From CAVPDE01 sp964580575 (GTDB lineage: Bacteria > Desulfobacterota > DSM-4660 > Desulfatiglandales > HGW-15): a stretch of DNA of 64,000 bases. Below, one piece after another: positions 25,496-34,789 of the stretch (its first letter is position 1; every line of letters starts with the position of its first letter). A program made the translations under genes and the position numbers. The notes under the pieces were generated by a model. That model saw only the letters and a program-made list of their open reading frames with translations. It was not told the DNA's origin and made no database searches. The DNA lies in contig CAZOLJ010000015.1 in assembly GCA_964580575.1 (NCBI GenBank), forward strand, positions 1 through 64,000, read 5' to 3'.

Positions 25496-26527
25496 CTAGC
25501 GCAGGACAGCGGCCAGCTCTGCCGCCTTCGGGAAAAGCCCGAAGATCCCGCCGGTGTGCAGAAAAATGATCTGATCTCCGAAGACCCTTGCATCCCGGCG
25601 AAGCTCCTGAACCATGCCGAAGAAGGCTTTGCCTGTGTAAACGGGGTCGAGAAAAAGGCCTTCGGTTGAGGCCAGTTCGACGATAAGGGAGAGCTCCTCC
25701 GGTCGTGACTGGGCATAGCCCAGCCCCACATAGCCGTCCAGGATCTCGATGTCCGACTCCCGGGAAAAAGAGATGTCGAGCCTGTAGCGAGAGATGCAGT
25801 CTTCGCAGATTTTTCCGATCGCTTTGACGAAGTAATCCCGGTCGTCGCAAACATTGATCCCAACGATTCTTGCGTTCAGACCCAGAAGCTTTGTCCCCAG
25901 AATCAACCCTGCCGTGGTGCCTCCGGATCCAGCGGCGTGGAGGATCGTCGTCCGTCGGCTGCTGCCGCGGGGGAGTTTCTTGATGTCCTGCTTCAGTTCG
26001 GCGGCGGCGTGAATGTAGCCCCAGGCACCGAGGGCATTGGATGCGCCCTCGGGGATCACGTAGGGTTTCGAGCCTGCCCGGCGAAGGCGGTCAGCTTCTC
26101 GGGCAAAGATCTCCTCTCGCCTTTTGTATTGCTCCGGCGTAATCCACACGATATCACTCCCTGCCAGCCGATCCAGCAGAAGGTTACCTTCAAGCGCAGG
26201 CGGGTTGAAGGGGTCCGGGGTTCTGAGAATGAGACGAGAGCGCAGCCCCAGCCTTGCCGCTGCCACGGCGGTAGCGCGGCTGTGGTTGGATTGGGCGCCG
26301 CCGCAAGTGAGCACGATGTCTGCTGTTTGATTCAGGGCATCGGCAAGCACGAATTCGAGCTTGCGAACCTTGTTCCCTGTCAGTTCCACGCCGGTGAGGT
26401 CGTCCCGTTTGACGTAGAGATCAACCCCGAGCTTCCCGCTCATTGGTTTGAGCGGCTCAAGAGGAGTGGGAATGTTCGCCAACGGGATGCGGGGCGGATA
26501 GGGAATAGAGGCGGCTTTGGACGTCAT
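25496..26527 (-). CDS. dcyD: D-cysteine desulfhydrase / ACC deaminase family PLP enzyme
   Basis: 343 residues of the tryptophan-synthase-beta fold. Landmarks are LYVKRDDLTGVELTGNKVRK (PLP Lys in GNKVRKLE), LTCGGAQSNHSRAT and the phosphate-binding AAGSGGTTAGL. The C-terminal FLHTGGIFGLF matches D-cysteine desulfhydrase and 1-aminocyclopropane-1-carboxylate deaminase. ACC deaminase and D-cysteine desulfhydrase are not reliably told apart by eye, and the symbol is a family guess. The start is ATG 26527 with GCGAGG nearby. It converges on the opine dehydrogenase gene and fits the local theme of D- and modified amino-acid use. Bases 25329-25495 hold a short C/G-rich hairpin remnant. Confidence 0.8.
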   Translation of the reverse strand: MTSKAASIPYPPRIPLANIPTPLEPLKPMSGKLGVDLYVKRDDLTGVELTGNKVRKLEFVLADALNQTADIVLTCGGAQSNHSRATAVAAARLGLRSRLILRTPDPFNPPALEGNLLLDRLAGSDIVWITPEQYKRREEIFAREADRLRRAGSKPYVIPEGASNALGAWGYIHAAAELKQDIKKLPRGSSRRTTILHAAGSGGTTAGLILGTKLLGLNARIVGINVCDDRDYFVKAIGKICEDCISRYRLDISFSRESDIEILDGYVGLGYAQSRPEELSLIVELASTEGLFLDPVYTGKAFFGMVQELRRDARVFGDQIIFLHTGGIFGLFPKAAELAAVLR

Positions 26528-26639
26528 GGCAGAACCTCGCGGAGCAAGATTTTTAGGTCTAGCATCATATAGAAAAATGGAATAGGAATAAAGAGGTTTG
26601 GAGCCAGAATTGAGCAACATGAAGTGAGGACTGCCGGTT

Positions 26640-26966
26640 ATGTTTCTTGGACCTGATGATGTGGACCATCATCAGGACGACTACCTCGGCCTGCTGAAGA
26701 GCCGCGGGATCGACATCGTCATTGACTTGAGCGTCAATGAAACCAGAGCCATGCTTGTCGCATCGGACAGGGCAGGGGTCACCGGGAGCTGCCTGCAGGT
26801 CGCGGCTGGGCTTCATGCCGCTTTCCGGACGGTCGTTGAGGACCCCTTGGAAAAACGGGTGTACTTCGTTGAAGACCTGCTCGGAACAACCTGCGAGCGC
26901 CTCATGATGGCCAACCTTCCCATGCAGCACGTGGTGGTTTCGAAGAAGCAAACTGCTGTCGGCTGA
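26640..26966 (+). pseudogene. Fragment resembling the NAD(P)-binding part of a saccharopine/homospermidine dehydrogenase
   Basis: The 108-codon frame contains LLKSRGIDIVIDLSVNETRA followed by MLVASDRAGV. This resembles the end of the Rossmann domain in homospermidine synthase and saccharopine dehydrogenase-like proteins. The glycine-rich nucleotide-binding loop before it is absent, and the C-terminal part (VVEDPLEKRVYFVEDLL) stops abruptly at a repeat element. No start signal is evident. I treat it as a decayed or deletion-damaged gene; the family reading is tentative. Confidence 0.35.
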
Positions 26967-27084
26967 AGCCGACAGCTTGAGGGACAGAGGCAAAAAGGCA
27001 CACAGGGACAATAGGGATAGGGCAGAAAGGGTTTTCTGCTTTGTGCCTTTGCATCTTTGTCCCTTTGCCTCTTTCTTGTGGTGA
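26955..27084. repeat. Composite repeat: 22-bp palindrome head plus inverted GGCACA/TGTGCC tail (copy 1)
   Basis: The perfect palindrome GCTGTCGGCTGAAGCCGACAGC is at 26955-26976 and is followed by TTGAGGGACAGAGGCA. A long imperfect inverted repeat then brings GGCACACAGGGACA-type and TGTGCCTTTGC-type sequences together. A second copy in reverse orientation lies at 52330-52447. It sits between a gene remnant and the 3' end of a histidine kinase gene. It may act as a terminator or be a non-autonomous (MITE/REP-like) element. Confidence 0.75.
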
Positions 27085-27087
27085 ATC

Positions 27088-29451
27088 CTAGCTTTTGGCC
27101 AGCAGGGCAGGCGGGAAGTACAAAGAAAACACGGTTCCTGCTGATTGATGACAGTCCTGAGTTCCCGAGCAGAACGGGCACTGGCTGATCCTGCCGGGGC
27201 AGACATCCGTGTCCTTGAGCAGGTGCTTGCACCTCGCAGAGGCCATGTCGATCTGGAAATGGTAGCGTTCGGAGAAGATCTTCATTCTGAGAAGATCGGC
27301 TCCTTTCCCGCCGGCATTGAAATCAAAGGGCCTTTTCGACGAGTAGGCCATGGTGTTCTGGGTGTGAAAGAAGCCTTCAAAGATCCTTTTCTGCGCCTCT
27401 TGGGGGATGCCGACCCCATAATCGTGAACCAGGAGCAAAGCCCCTTCGCCCTTGGCCTGAACCGCAATCTCTATCCTCCCTTCATCCGGCGTGTTTTCAA
27501 CGGCATTCTTGATCAGCCCGTCGATCACCTTCTGAAGGACCTCCTGAGGGATAAAGATAGGCGGTGCAGGGTCAATCTGAGTGAGGATCTCCACCTGGCG
27601 ATGGGAAAAAGAGGGGCGCAGGGTTTCTAACCTGTCTTTCAGCACCCGATCCAGCTGAAGGTTCACAGGGGTGGATTCCTTGGGGCCGAAAAGGTCGTCG
27701 ATCTTTTTCCGAAGCCGTTCGACCCCCTTGTCATTGCCCGTCTCCTGGGCCAGGAGAACAGCCAGTTCGTCGGAGCACTGATCGAGCAGGAGGGACAGCA
27801 TTCCATAGGGTTTGCACTGGCGATCCTCCATGATGTCTTCCACCTGAATCTGAATGGCCTCCATGCGATCGAGGTTTCTCTGAGCCATGTCCACAAAGGG
27901 TTTCCAGGTGGCTTCCGGCAAGGTCTCCATCTTTCTCCTGAGCACGGCGAGGGCGCCTGAAAGAATGGAGACGGGCGTCCTCAGCTCGTGGGAGAGGTGA
28001 TTGATCGCCTTGTCCTTGGCCCGGTTGAGGCTGGTTACCTCGTCGTATGCTTTCTTGAGCTCCGCGGAAACCCGGGCGTTCTCGATGGAGAGGGCTACTG
28101 TTCCTGCGATCATTTCGAGCAGGTCGACATCGGCCTGGACAAAGTCTCCCTCTTTTTTGTTGATCGCGCAAAGCACCCCTCTGATTTGCTCATGGCCTCT
28201 GAGAGGCACGAGAGCGAGGTTCCGGGTCTTAAAACCGAGCTTCTTATCCCTCTGTTCATGGATATGTCGATCTGTGGAGGTATCGGACACTATCATGGGT
28301 TCCCCTGTCTTGATCACTCTGCCTGCCAGAAGCTGATCCATGGGGAAACGAGCCTCTTTTACTCTTCTCTCTATGTCGGAGGTGTCATAGGCCGCCCCCA
28401 GGATAAAGAATTCCTTCTTTTCTTCGTCGAGCAGGATGGTCACACACCCTTCGGTGTTGAGAAGTCTTTTCACCTCTCCGTTGACGTAGTCGAGAAGATC
28501 TTCGAGATTTGGATATCTTGGCAGAGCCAGGCTGATGTGAAGCATGGCTTCGTTGATCCGTGCGATTTGCTTCTCCTGCGTGATATCGCGGAATATGGCG
28601 ATGACGCCGGAAGGTTCTTCCCCCGATTCCGAGAAGACTGCGGCCCGGATGGCGACATCCAGTATTCGTTCCTCTTTGGTCAGTCTCCGCGACTCGTGGC
28701 GGACCAGGATCTTGTCCCTGTAGAGGCGTTTTAGATTCTCGACGGTTTCCCGTTTGGCCTCTTCAGGCACGAAGGGTATTTTCCTGCCCTCGAGGTCATC
28801 GAGCGTCCACCCGAGAACTTTGGTGAAGCCGGGATTGAGGTAAATGGGGAACCCTTCCATGGTAAAGACACCGATGGGGTAGGGGACGAAGTCCAGAAGG
28901 GTTCTAAAACGTCTCTCCGAATTGCGGAGAGCCTCTTCGGCCAGCCGGCGTTTGGAAACGTCCTGGAACGTTTCGATAGCTCCCACGATCTCGCCGGTTT
29001 CATCGATCAAAGGAGCTGCGGTGAAAAACAGCCACTGGCCGTTTTCTCCGAGGCTCGAGAAAAAGAGTTCCGCTTCGTACCCTCCTTCCACAAGCACGGA
29101 CTTTCGACATCGTTTTCCGAAATGCTTGAGGATTTCTTCTGCAGGAATACGGTCGACGATGTAGTCGACCATGGCGGGGCTGGGCTCTTTGTAAAAGGTC
29201 ATCCACTGGTTGCTCGTGCCCACCATTTGGTACGCAGGAATTCCCCTTAGCTTTTCGTAAGCCTTGTTACAGTGGGTGATGACGTGGTTCTTGTCGATCA
29301 CAAGGGCGGGAATGGCGCTGCTCTGGATAATGAGGGAAAGCCTCTTCTCGACCTGCTTCAGAGTCTCCACCTCCCTCCGACATTCGGAGAGTTCTCTTTC
29401 CAGCAGGCTCACTTGGCTTGCGAGATGCTCAGGGGGTTGCTTGGTCGTCAC
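27088..29451 (-). CDS. PAS-PAS-GAF sensor histidine kinase with cysteine cluster (paralogue 2)
   Basis: 787 residues, no membrane segment, so probably a cytosolic sensor. The order is a short coiled coil (about 10-40), PAS (about 40-170), PAS (about 185-300), GAF (about 315-465), HisKA with HLSHELRTPVSIL (His near 490) and HATPase_c with GLIKNAVENTP and HDYGVGIP. Within the ATPase domain, just before the final strand (GTVFSLYFP), is C-x8-C-x6-C-x2-C-x5-CH. This is unusual and possibly metal- or Fe-S-binding. It starts with GTG in a GTGA overlap with the upstream paralogue. No response regulator is adjacent, so its output partner is unknown. Confidence 0.9.
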   Translation of the reverse strand: MTTKQPPEHLASQVSLLERELSECRREVETLKQVEKRLSLIIQSSAIPALVIDKNHVITHCNKAYEKLRGIPAYQMVGTSNQWMTFYKEPSPAMVDYIVDRIPAEEILKHFGKRCRKSVLVEGGYEAELFFSSLGENGQWLFFTAAPLIDETGEIVGAIETFQDVSKRRLAEEALRNSERRFRTLLDFVPYPIGVFTMEGFPIYLNPGFTKVLGWTLDDLEGRKIPFVPEEAKRETVENLKRLYRDKILVRHESRRLTKEERILDVAIRAAVFSESGEEPSGVIAIFRDITQEKQIARINEAMLHISLALPRYPNLEDLLDYVNGEVKRLLNTEGCVTILLDEEKKEFFILGAAYDTSDIERRVKEARFPMDQLLAGRVIKTGEPMIVSDTSTDRHIHEQRDKKLGFKTRNLALVPLRGHEQIRGVLCAINKKEGDFVQADVDLLEMIAGTVALSIENARVSAELKKAYDEVTSLNRAKDKAINHLSHELRTPVSILSGALAVLRRKMETLPEATWKPFVDMAQRNLDRMEAIQIQVEDIMEDRQCKPYGMLSLLLDQCSDELAVLLAQETGNDKGVERLRKKIDDLFGPKESTPVNLQLDRVLKDRLETLRPSFSHRQVEILTQIDPAPPIFIPQEVLQKVIDGLIKNAVENTPDEGRIEIAVQAKGEGALLLVHDYGVGIPQEAQKRIFEGFFHTQNTMAYSSKRPFDFNAGGKGADLLRMKIFSERYHFQIDMASARCKHLLKDTDVCPGRISQCPFCSGTQDCHQSAGTVFSLYFPPALLAKS

Positions 29452-32255
29452 TTCTTCACCCCTCCCGGCTCGGCGAGCGAGGCGGGCGGAAAAAAGATCG
29501 TGAAGGCGGTCCCGCCGGACGCGTGGCAGTTCTCAATCCTGGAGCAATGAGGACATTGACTGATCCTGCCCGGGCACACGTCTGTGTCTTTGGCAAGGAA
29601 TCGGCACCTGGAGGAGACCATGTCCATCTTGAAGTTGTATCTCTCGGAAAAAATTCTCATGCGCAAAAGGTCTGCGCCTTTGCCGCCGGCATTGAAGTCG
29701 AAGGGCCTCTTGGAAGAATAGGCCATGGTATCCTGGGTTGTGAAGAATCCCTCGAAGATCCTTCTCTGGGCATCTTCCGTGATGCCGACCCCATAGTCCC
29801 TGACGACGAGTTCCGCCCCCTCGGTTTTCTTCCTCACATGGATTTCGATTTTCCCTTCATCCGGTGTGTTCTCGATGGCATTCCTCACCAAACCGTCGAT
29901 CACTTTATTCAACACATCGGGGGGAAGAAAGATTGCGGGTGTCGGCTCAAAACGGGTGGTCAGGTCCAATTCCCTGTGAGCGAAGTGAGGCTTGAGCTGC
30001 TCGATCCTTTCCTTGACCTCCTGTTCCAGCTTGAGCTCTTTTGAAGCCGTTTCTTTCACAGTGAACAGGTCATCCACCCGCTTTCGGATCTTCTGGATCA
30101 CGGCTTTCTCTCCGCACTCCTCAGCCAGGAGGGTCTCCAGTTCGTCGCCGCACTGCTCGATCATGGAGGTGAGAAGTCCCCGGGTCCTGTACTGCTTGTT
30201 CTCCATGATGTCCTGCACCTGGTACTGGATGTCCACCACGCGATCGAGATTTCTCTGCAGCCTTTCGAGGGTGGGTTTCCAGGTCTCCTGGGGAAGGGCC
30301 GCGAGCCTGCGGGTCAGAATGTTGAGGGACCCGGACAGAATGGCCACGGGCGTTCGCAGTTCGTGCGACAAATGATTGATCACTTTGTCCTTGGCGCGGT
30401 TGAGGCTCGTCACTTCCCGGTAGGCGTTTTTCAGTTCATGGGAAAATCTCGCGTTTTCCAGGGAGAGCGCCACGGTTCCGGCGATCATGCTGAGCATCTC
30501 AATGTCCGTCTGGTCAAAGAGGCCCTCTTTCTTGTTGATGGCGCACAGAGCACCGATCATGCGATCGCTGCTCTTCAAGGGCACGAGGGCCAGGTTCCTG
30601 GTCTTGTACCCCAGCCTCCTGTCCCTCTCTTCGTGGAGCGATCGGTGCGTGGAGGTGTCGTTCACGATCATCGGTTCCCCTGTGCGGATCACCTCTCCGG
30701 CCACGAGCTCGTTCATGGAAAACCGGATCTCCCTGGCCCTTTTTTCGGTGTCCATGTCGTCGTAGGCAGCGCCGAGGATGAAGAGATCCCCTTTGATTTC
30801 GTCATGGAGGATCGTGAGGGAGCCTTCGGTGCCCAGAAGCGCTTTGACCTCGCTGTTGATGTAGTAGAGGAGATCCTGCAGGTCCGGGTACTCGGGCAGG
30901 GCCATGCTGATTCGGAGCATGGCTTCGTTGTTCCGGGCGATTCTTTTTTCCTGCGTCACATCCCGAAGGATCACCAGCTCGCCCTCCGGCTCGGCTTGGG
31001 ACACGGAGAAGACCGCCGCTCGCAGAATGACATCGAGGATGCGGCCGTCCTTGGTCATCCGTTTGGTCTCTTCCCGGAGGATCACCTTGTTCTCAAAGAG
31101 CTGCTTGATCTCCCGGGTCGTTTCACGCTCCATGCCGGGTGGCACATAGGGAATCGTTCGACCTTCCAGTTCGTCCAGGCCCCAGCCGAAAACCTCTGAG
31201 AAGGCCGGGTTCAGATAAGAGACCTTCCCCTCCAGGGTGAACACCACGATCGGATAAGGAGCGAAATCAAGGAGCGTCCTGTACCTCTTTTCAGAATCCC
31301 TGAGAGCCTCCTCCGCTCGCCTCCGTTCGGTGACATCCTGTAATGTCTCGATGGCGCCTGTGATTTTCTTGTCGCCATCCATCAAGGGCGCTGCCGTGAA
31401 GAAAAGCCACTTTCCTCCGCTGCCCAGGTCCGGGAAGAAATCCTCCACTTCATAGGCTCCGTCTATGACGCGGGACTTCCTGCACCGGTCTCCATAGCAC
31501 TGCCTCATGTCTTCTTCGGAGGCTCCGTCCACAATGAAGTCGGCCATCACGGGCCTTTCTGAAGTGTAAAAAGCCATCCACTGAGCTCTCGCTCCTATGA
31601 TCTGGCCGGCGCGGATTCCCGTCAGGTTCTCGAAAGCCCTGTTGCAATGGACCATGGTGTGGTCGGCGTTGATGACAAAGGTGGGGATGGAGGTTCCATG
31701 AACCATTTGAGAGAGTCTCTTCTCGCTCTCCAGGAGAGCCGCTTCCATCTCTCTGTTTTCCGTGACGTCCTGCAGGGTTTCGATGGCGCCGATGAGGTTC
31801 GCTTCCGCATCCCGAAGGGGCGCCGCCGTAATGAACAGCCACTTCCCTTTTTCTCCCATCCTTGGGAAAAAGGCCTCGGCTTCGTAAGCTCCTTTGATGA
31901 CTTTGGACTTTCGACATTTCCTGCCGTAATACCAGACCATTTCTTCTTCAGGAGCCTGGTCCACAATGAAGTCGGCCATGTACGGCCGGGCCGAGGCGGC
32001 GGCATCCAACCACTCTTTGCTCCCGAGGATCTGATCGGCTGAAACTCCAATGAGGTTCTCAAACGCCTTGTTGCAGTAAGTGATGGTGTGATCCATGTTG
32101 ATGACGAAGGTGGGTATAGGGCTTCCCTGGATCATTTGGGGCAAAAATCGCTCTTTTTCTCCAAGGGCCTGTTCTGCGACTCCGGCTTTGGCCGCCTCTT
32201 TTTCAAGCTCATGGATTCTCCTTTCCAGTTCCTCATAGGTCGGCTTGATGGCCAT
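29448..32255 (-). CDS. PAS-PAS-PAS-GAF sensor histidine kinase with cysteine cluster (paralogue 1)
   Basis: 935 residues from ATG 32255 (GGAGG ten bases upstream). It begins with a coiled coil (EELERRIHELEKEA). Three PAS domains follow, the first two very alike with AFENLIGV and AFENLTGI heme/ligand-pocket-type segments. Then come GAF, HisKA (HLSHELRTPVAIL) and HATPase_c (LVRNAIENTPDEG, VRDYGVGIT). It carries the same five-cysteine insertion (SRCRFLAKDTDVCPGRI, QCPHCSRIENC) as the next gene. From the GAF domain onward the two proteins align almost continuously, so they arose by tandem duplication; this copy has one more PAS. The four-base overlap means both are made from one transcript. Confidence 0.9.
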   Translation of the reverse strand: MAIKPTYEELERRIHELEKEAAKAGVAEQALGEKERFLPQMIQGSPIPTFVINMDHTITYCNKAFENLIGVSADQILGSKEWLDAAASARPYMADFIVDQAPEEEMVWYYGRKCRKSKVIKGAYEAEAFFPRMGEKGKWLFITAAPLRDAEANLIGAIETLQDVTENREMEAALLESEKRLSQMVHGTSIPTFVINADHTMVHCNRAFENLTGIRAGQIIGARAQWMAFYTSERPVMADFIVDGASEEDMRQCYGDRCRKSRVIDGAYEVEDFFPDLGSGGKWLFFTAAPLMDGDKKITGAIETLQDVTERRRAEEALRDSEKRYRTLLDFAPYPIVVFTLEGKVSYLNPAFSEVFGWGLDELEGRTIPYVPPGMERETTREIKQLFENKVILREETKRMTKDGRILDVILRAAVFSVSQAEPEGELVILRDVTQEKRIARNNEAMLRISMALPEYPDLQDLLYYINSEVKALLGTEGSLTILHDEIKGDLFILGAAYDDMDTEKRAREIRFSMNELVAGEVIRTGEPMIVNDTSTHRSLHEERDRRLGYKTRNLALVPLKSSDRMIGALCAINKKEGLFDQTDIEMLSMIAGTVALSLENARFSHELKNAYREVTSLNRAKDKVINHLSHELRTPVAILSGSLNILTRRLAALPQETWKPTLERLQRNLDRVVDIQYQVQDIMENKQYRTRGLLTSMIEQCGDELETLLAEECGEKAVIQKIRKRVDDLFTVKETASKELKLEQEVKERIEQLKPHFAHRELDLTTRFEPTPAIFLPPDVLNKVIDGLVRNAIENTPDEGKIEIHVRKKTEGAELVVRDYGVGITEDAQRRIFEGFFTTQDTMAYSSKRPFDFNAGGKGADLLRMRIFSERYNFKMDMVSSRCRFLAKDTDVCPGRISQCPHCSRIENCHASGGTAFTIFFPPASLAEPGGVKK

Positions 32256-32476
32256 GATGAAAAACCTCCGAGTCCAATGAATAAACCAAGTGCGGTAGGG
32301 CGTCAAAAACAACCATATTACAGGAGAATCGAAATCTCAATCCCCAATCAGCCGGAAACCTGGCATGGCATTAGCTACAGCCCTTCCTGCCTCAGAGGCG
32401 GACCGGATTTCCCTGTTGAATCCCAAGCGGCACTTGGTGTTATAATTACTGTCAATGACTGAGCAGAGAGGACCAC

Positions 32477-32680
32477 ATGATATCTGGAGAGACAGACAGG
32501 ATGCTCATTGGATTGGCGAAGATCGAGACGGGACTCTCCAGGGTCTATGAGAAGCTCTCCGGGAAAACCCGCCGGGGTCAAAGCCGACACCCGGAAGCAC
32601 AAGATGGTCTTGATCGATTACGCAAGAGGCATCAAGGAGTTCTGCCGCCCCTGCTCCACCCTCAACTCTTATTGGGGTGA
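32477..32680 (+). pseudogene. Short gene with frame change, unknown family
   Basis: From ATG 32477 (GAGAGGA upstream) the frame reads MISGETDRMLIGLAKIETGL then SRVYEKLS, which looks like a real amphipathic N-terminus. It then turns into low-quality Pro/His/Leu sequence. A different frame from about 32590 (KMVLIDYARGIKEFCRP, STLNSYWGEGL) looks coding and runs to about 32750. The two halves may be one frameshifted gene or two gene ends joined by a deletion. I do not recognise a family. Confidence 0.35.
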
Positions 32681-32790
32681 AGGGTTGACAGATTGTTGGA
32701 ATGCCCTTAAGCTGTCTAAACGATTTTTGCCATTCTGGGTTCACACCTAGAACCTGCGGAAATGGATTTTCACTCAGAAGGAGGTCAGCC

Positions 32791-33327
32791 ATGAAGGATG
32801 CGTTGAGGGTGGTTCTCGTCGTGCTGTTTGTCGTTTCGTTCTTCCCCGCAGCGGCATGGGCAGGCGCGGAAATGGGCCAGGTCCCGTCCAAAGTGGATTT
32901 GAAAGATCCTTTGGGCGGCCGTCTTGACGGCAAACCCTGGAGCAGCGATGAACTCAAGGGGAAAGTCCATGTGCTCTTCTATGTGGACCCGGATGAAAAG
33001 GACACGAACAACGACGCGAGCGAAGCCATTGACAAGGAGAAGTTCCCGGCAGAGAAGTTTCAGTCCGTGGCGATCATCAATATGGCCGCGACCTTCATGC
33101 CCAATTTCCTGATTTCCTCCTCTGTCAAGGAAAAGCAGGAGAAGTACCCCAGGACCCTGTACTTGCGCGACTACAAGAAAGTGCTTGTTCAGGAATGGAA
33201 GCTGGCGGATGACAGCAGCGATATTCTTGCTTTCGACAAGTCAGGCAAGATCATCTTCCGAAAAGACGGCAAGCTGTCCCCGGAGGAGATTCAGAAACTC
33301 ATCAAGGCGATCAAGGATAACCTGTAG
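32791..33327 (+). CDS. ytfJ: YtfJ-family periplasmic thioredoxin-fold protein
   Basis: 178 residues from ATG 32791 with AGAAGGAGG seven bases upstream. A cleavable signal peptide (KDALRVVLVVLFVVSFFPA, then AWAGA) is followed by the YtfJ domain: KVHVLFYVDPDEKDTNNDA, FQSVAIINMAATFMPNFL, and SGKIIFRKDGKLSPEEI. The fold is thioredoxin-like but the CxxC redox site is absent, as in E. coli YtfJ. Function in the family is not established. A strong terminator follows five bases after the stop, so it is probably a single-gene transcript. Confidence 0.85.
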   Translation: MKDALRVVLVVLFVVSFFPAAAWAGAEMGQVPSKVDLKDPLGGRLDGKPWSSDELKGKVHVLFYVDPDEKDTNNDASEAIDKEKFPAEKFQSVAIINMAATFMPNFLISSSVKEKQEKYPRTLYLRDYKKVLVQEWKLADDSSDILAFDKSGKIIFRKDGKLSPEEIQKLIKAIKDNL

Positions 33328-33331
33328 AGAA

Positions 33332-33369
33332 CGTGAAGGGCAGCCAAGGCTGTGCCCTTCACGGTTTTT
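33332..33369 (+). terminator. Rho-independent terminator after ytfJ
   Basis: The inverted repeat CGTGAAGGGCA...TGCCCTTCACG, with an additional GCC/GGC pairing inside, is followed by a T-run (GGTTTTTAT). It begins five bases after the ytfJ stop codon. Confidence 0.85.
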
Positions 33370-33408
33370 ATGCCTTCTCGGTTTGCCTGTGAATCCAGGC
33401 TCCCTGAA

Positions 33409-34281
33409 TCACTCCAGGATTTCTCCAGATAACTTCTGCAGTATCCGATACTCTATGCTGTCGAAGGAGTAAAAAGGCTTGACGGTTGTCAAGGCCTTAT
33501 GCTCCAGGATCTGTCCGGTTTCGGTATCCAGCAGAGCGTACCCATGCAGGGAGAATCTGTATCTTCTCTCCTTTCTGGATGTGCAGACAAAGTCCTCTTC
33601 CATCACGGCCACAATCACCTTGCGACCTTTGAAGGAGCCGAACCCTCTCGTCGCATAACCGATTTTTTCCTTTGGAGGAGAGCACTGTGGAGCGCCCCAC
33701 AGGTTCTCATAAGCCTGGAGTGCGGCGCTCATATCCGTCTCTAAAAGAAGACTTCCCTCTTGGACCGGAGAGACGGGGAGCACCGCGGAAAAGCTCCTGA
33801 ACTGTGACCCGACCAGGACCCTGATCTGCTCAAAGAGGCGCTTTTCTTCCGGGGAACTGACTTTCATCCCGACGGGTGCGATTTCAAAGTCTTTGGTGGC
33901 CCCCTGCTTGTCCCTGCGAGCCCTGAATTCCATAAGTGGAGAATTGCCGGTGCTGATCTTTTCCTCCCCCATCACGGCGTTTTCAAGGCTAAATCCCCAT
34001 AAAAGGGAGTCTCCCGCAGCCGATACCCTGAGCCGGCCGTAAAGCTCTCCGGAGAAAAATTCATCCTTGTCTCTTACGTTGGTGTGGATTCCGAGTTGGG
34101 CGGACAGCTTCACCGCCACAGGCCGATATTCGAGAGGAACAGGCGTTTGGATCGATGAAAAGCGGCCTTCGTACATGGGCAAGGTCTTGCTCGAAAGCTC
34201 TTCCTGCATGGGCGGGATCGTCTCTGCACAGGCGCTAATAAACAAAAAAGCAACGATGATGCAGTATGTTCTGGCGATCAT
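33409..34281 (-). CDS. Hypothetical lipoprotein
   Basis: 290 residues. The N-terminus (MIARTYCIIVAFLFISAC) is a lipoprotein signal with the lipobox ISAC, so the mature protein begins at Cys and is probably anchored to the inner or outer membrane. The remainder is mostly beta-rich (LYGRLRVSAAGDSLLWGFSL, RYRFSLHGYALLDTETG) and ends in a short alpha-helical tail. I do not recognise the family. It converges on the ytfJ terminator and lies 22 bases downstream of the CBS-domain gene on the same strand, so the two may be co-transcribed. Confidence 0.75.
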   Translation of the reverse strand: MIARTYCIIVAFLFISACAETIPPMQEELSSKTLPMYEGRFSSIQTPVPLEYRPVAVKLSAQLGIHTNVRDKDEFFSGELYGRLRVSAAGDSLLWGFSLENAVMGEEKISTGNSPLMEFRARRDKQGATKDFEIAPVGMKVSSPEEKRLFEQIRVLVGSQFRSFSAVLPVSPVQEGSLLLETDMSAALQAYENLWGAPQCSPPKEKIGYATRGFGSFKGRKVIVAVMEEDFVCTSRKERRYRFSLHGYALLDTETGQILEHKALTTVKPFYSFDSIEYRILQKLSGEILE

Positions 34282-34303
34282 AGGTTGTACCGATGGGGTT
34301 ATC

Positions 34304-34765
34304 TCATTTGGGTTCAGCGCTCGACATCAGGGTCCTCAAGACATCCTCTTTCCCGATAATCCCTACAAGCTTTTTCCCTTCCACCACAGGAAGGGTGTGG
34401 AAATTCTTGTCCACCATGAGAGTCGCTATCTCCTCGATGCTGGTTTCAGTCTGAACCGTGACCGGGTAAGGAGTCATAGAGTCAGCGACCGTGGTGGCTG
34501 CGATCTTCTGAAAAGCTTTTTCGAAGTGCTTGGCCGATCGCAAAGGAATAAAACCATCCAGGAGAGTGAATAGGGAGGGGATGGGGAGTTCCTTCTGCTG
34601 GGCAATCAAGTCACTCTGGCAAAGGATCCCCACAAGCCGTCCTGAGTCCACGACCGGAACCCCATTGATCCCTTTTTCAAGAAGGATTTCTGCCGCTTTT
34701 GTGATTTCCGTCTTCGGGGACACGGTAATGAGCTCTTTCGTCATGATGTCCTTGGCCTTGATCAT
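34304..34765 (-). CDS. CBS-domain pair protein
   Basis: 153 residues consisting almost entirely of two CBS motifs. The first has IMTKELITVSPKTEI, GVPVVDSGRLVGILCQSDL. The second has DSMTPYPVTVQTETSIEE, LPVVEGKKLVGIIGKEDVL. Such stand-alone Bateman modules bind adenine nucleotides (AMP, ATP, SAM) and act as sensors on other proteins; the partner is not evident. The insertion between the motifs (SLFTLLDGFIPLRSAKHFEK) is common in this subfamily. It probably forms a transcription unit with the downstream lipoprotein gene. Confidence 0.88.
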   Translation of the reverse strand: MIKAKDIMTKELITVSPKTEITKAAEILLEKGINGVPVVDSGRLVGILCQSDLIAQQKELPIPSLFTLLDGFIPLRSAKHFEKAFQKIAATTVADSMTPYPVTVQTETSIEEIATLMVDKNFHTLPVVEGKKLVGIIGKEDVLRTLMSSAEPK

Positions 34766-34789
34766 TTCTCCAACTCCCTGCGCCGGAGC

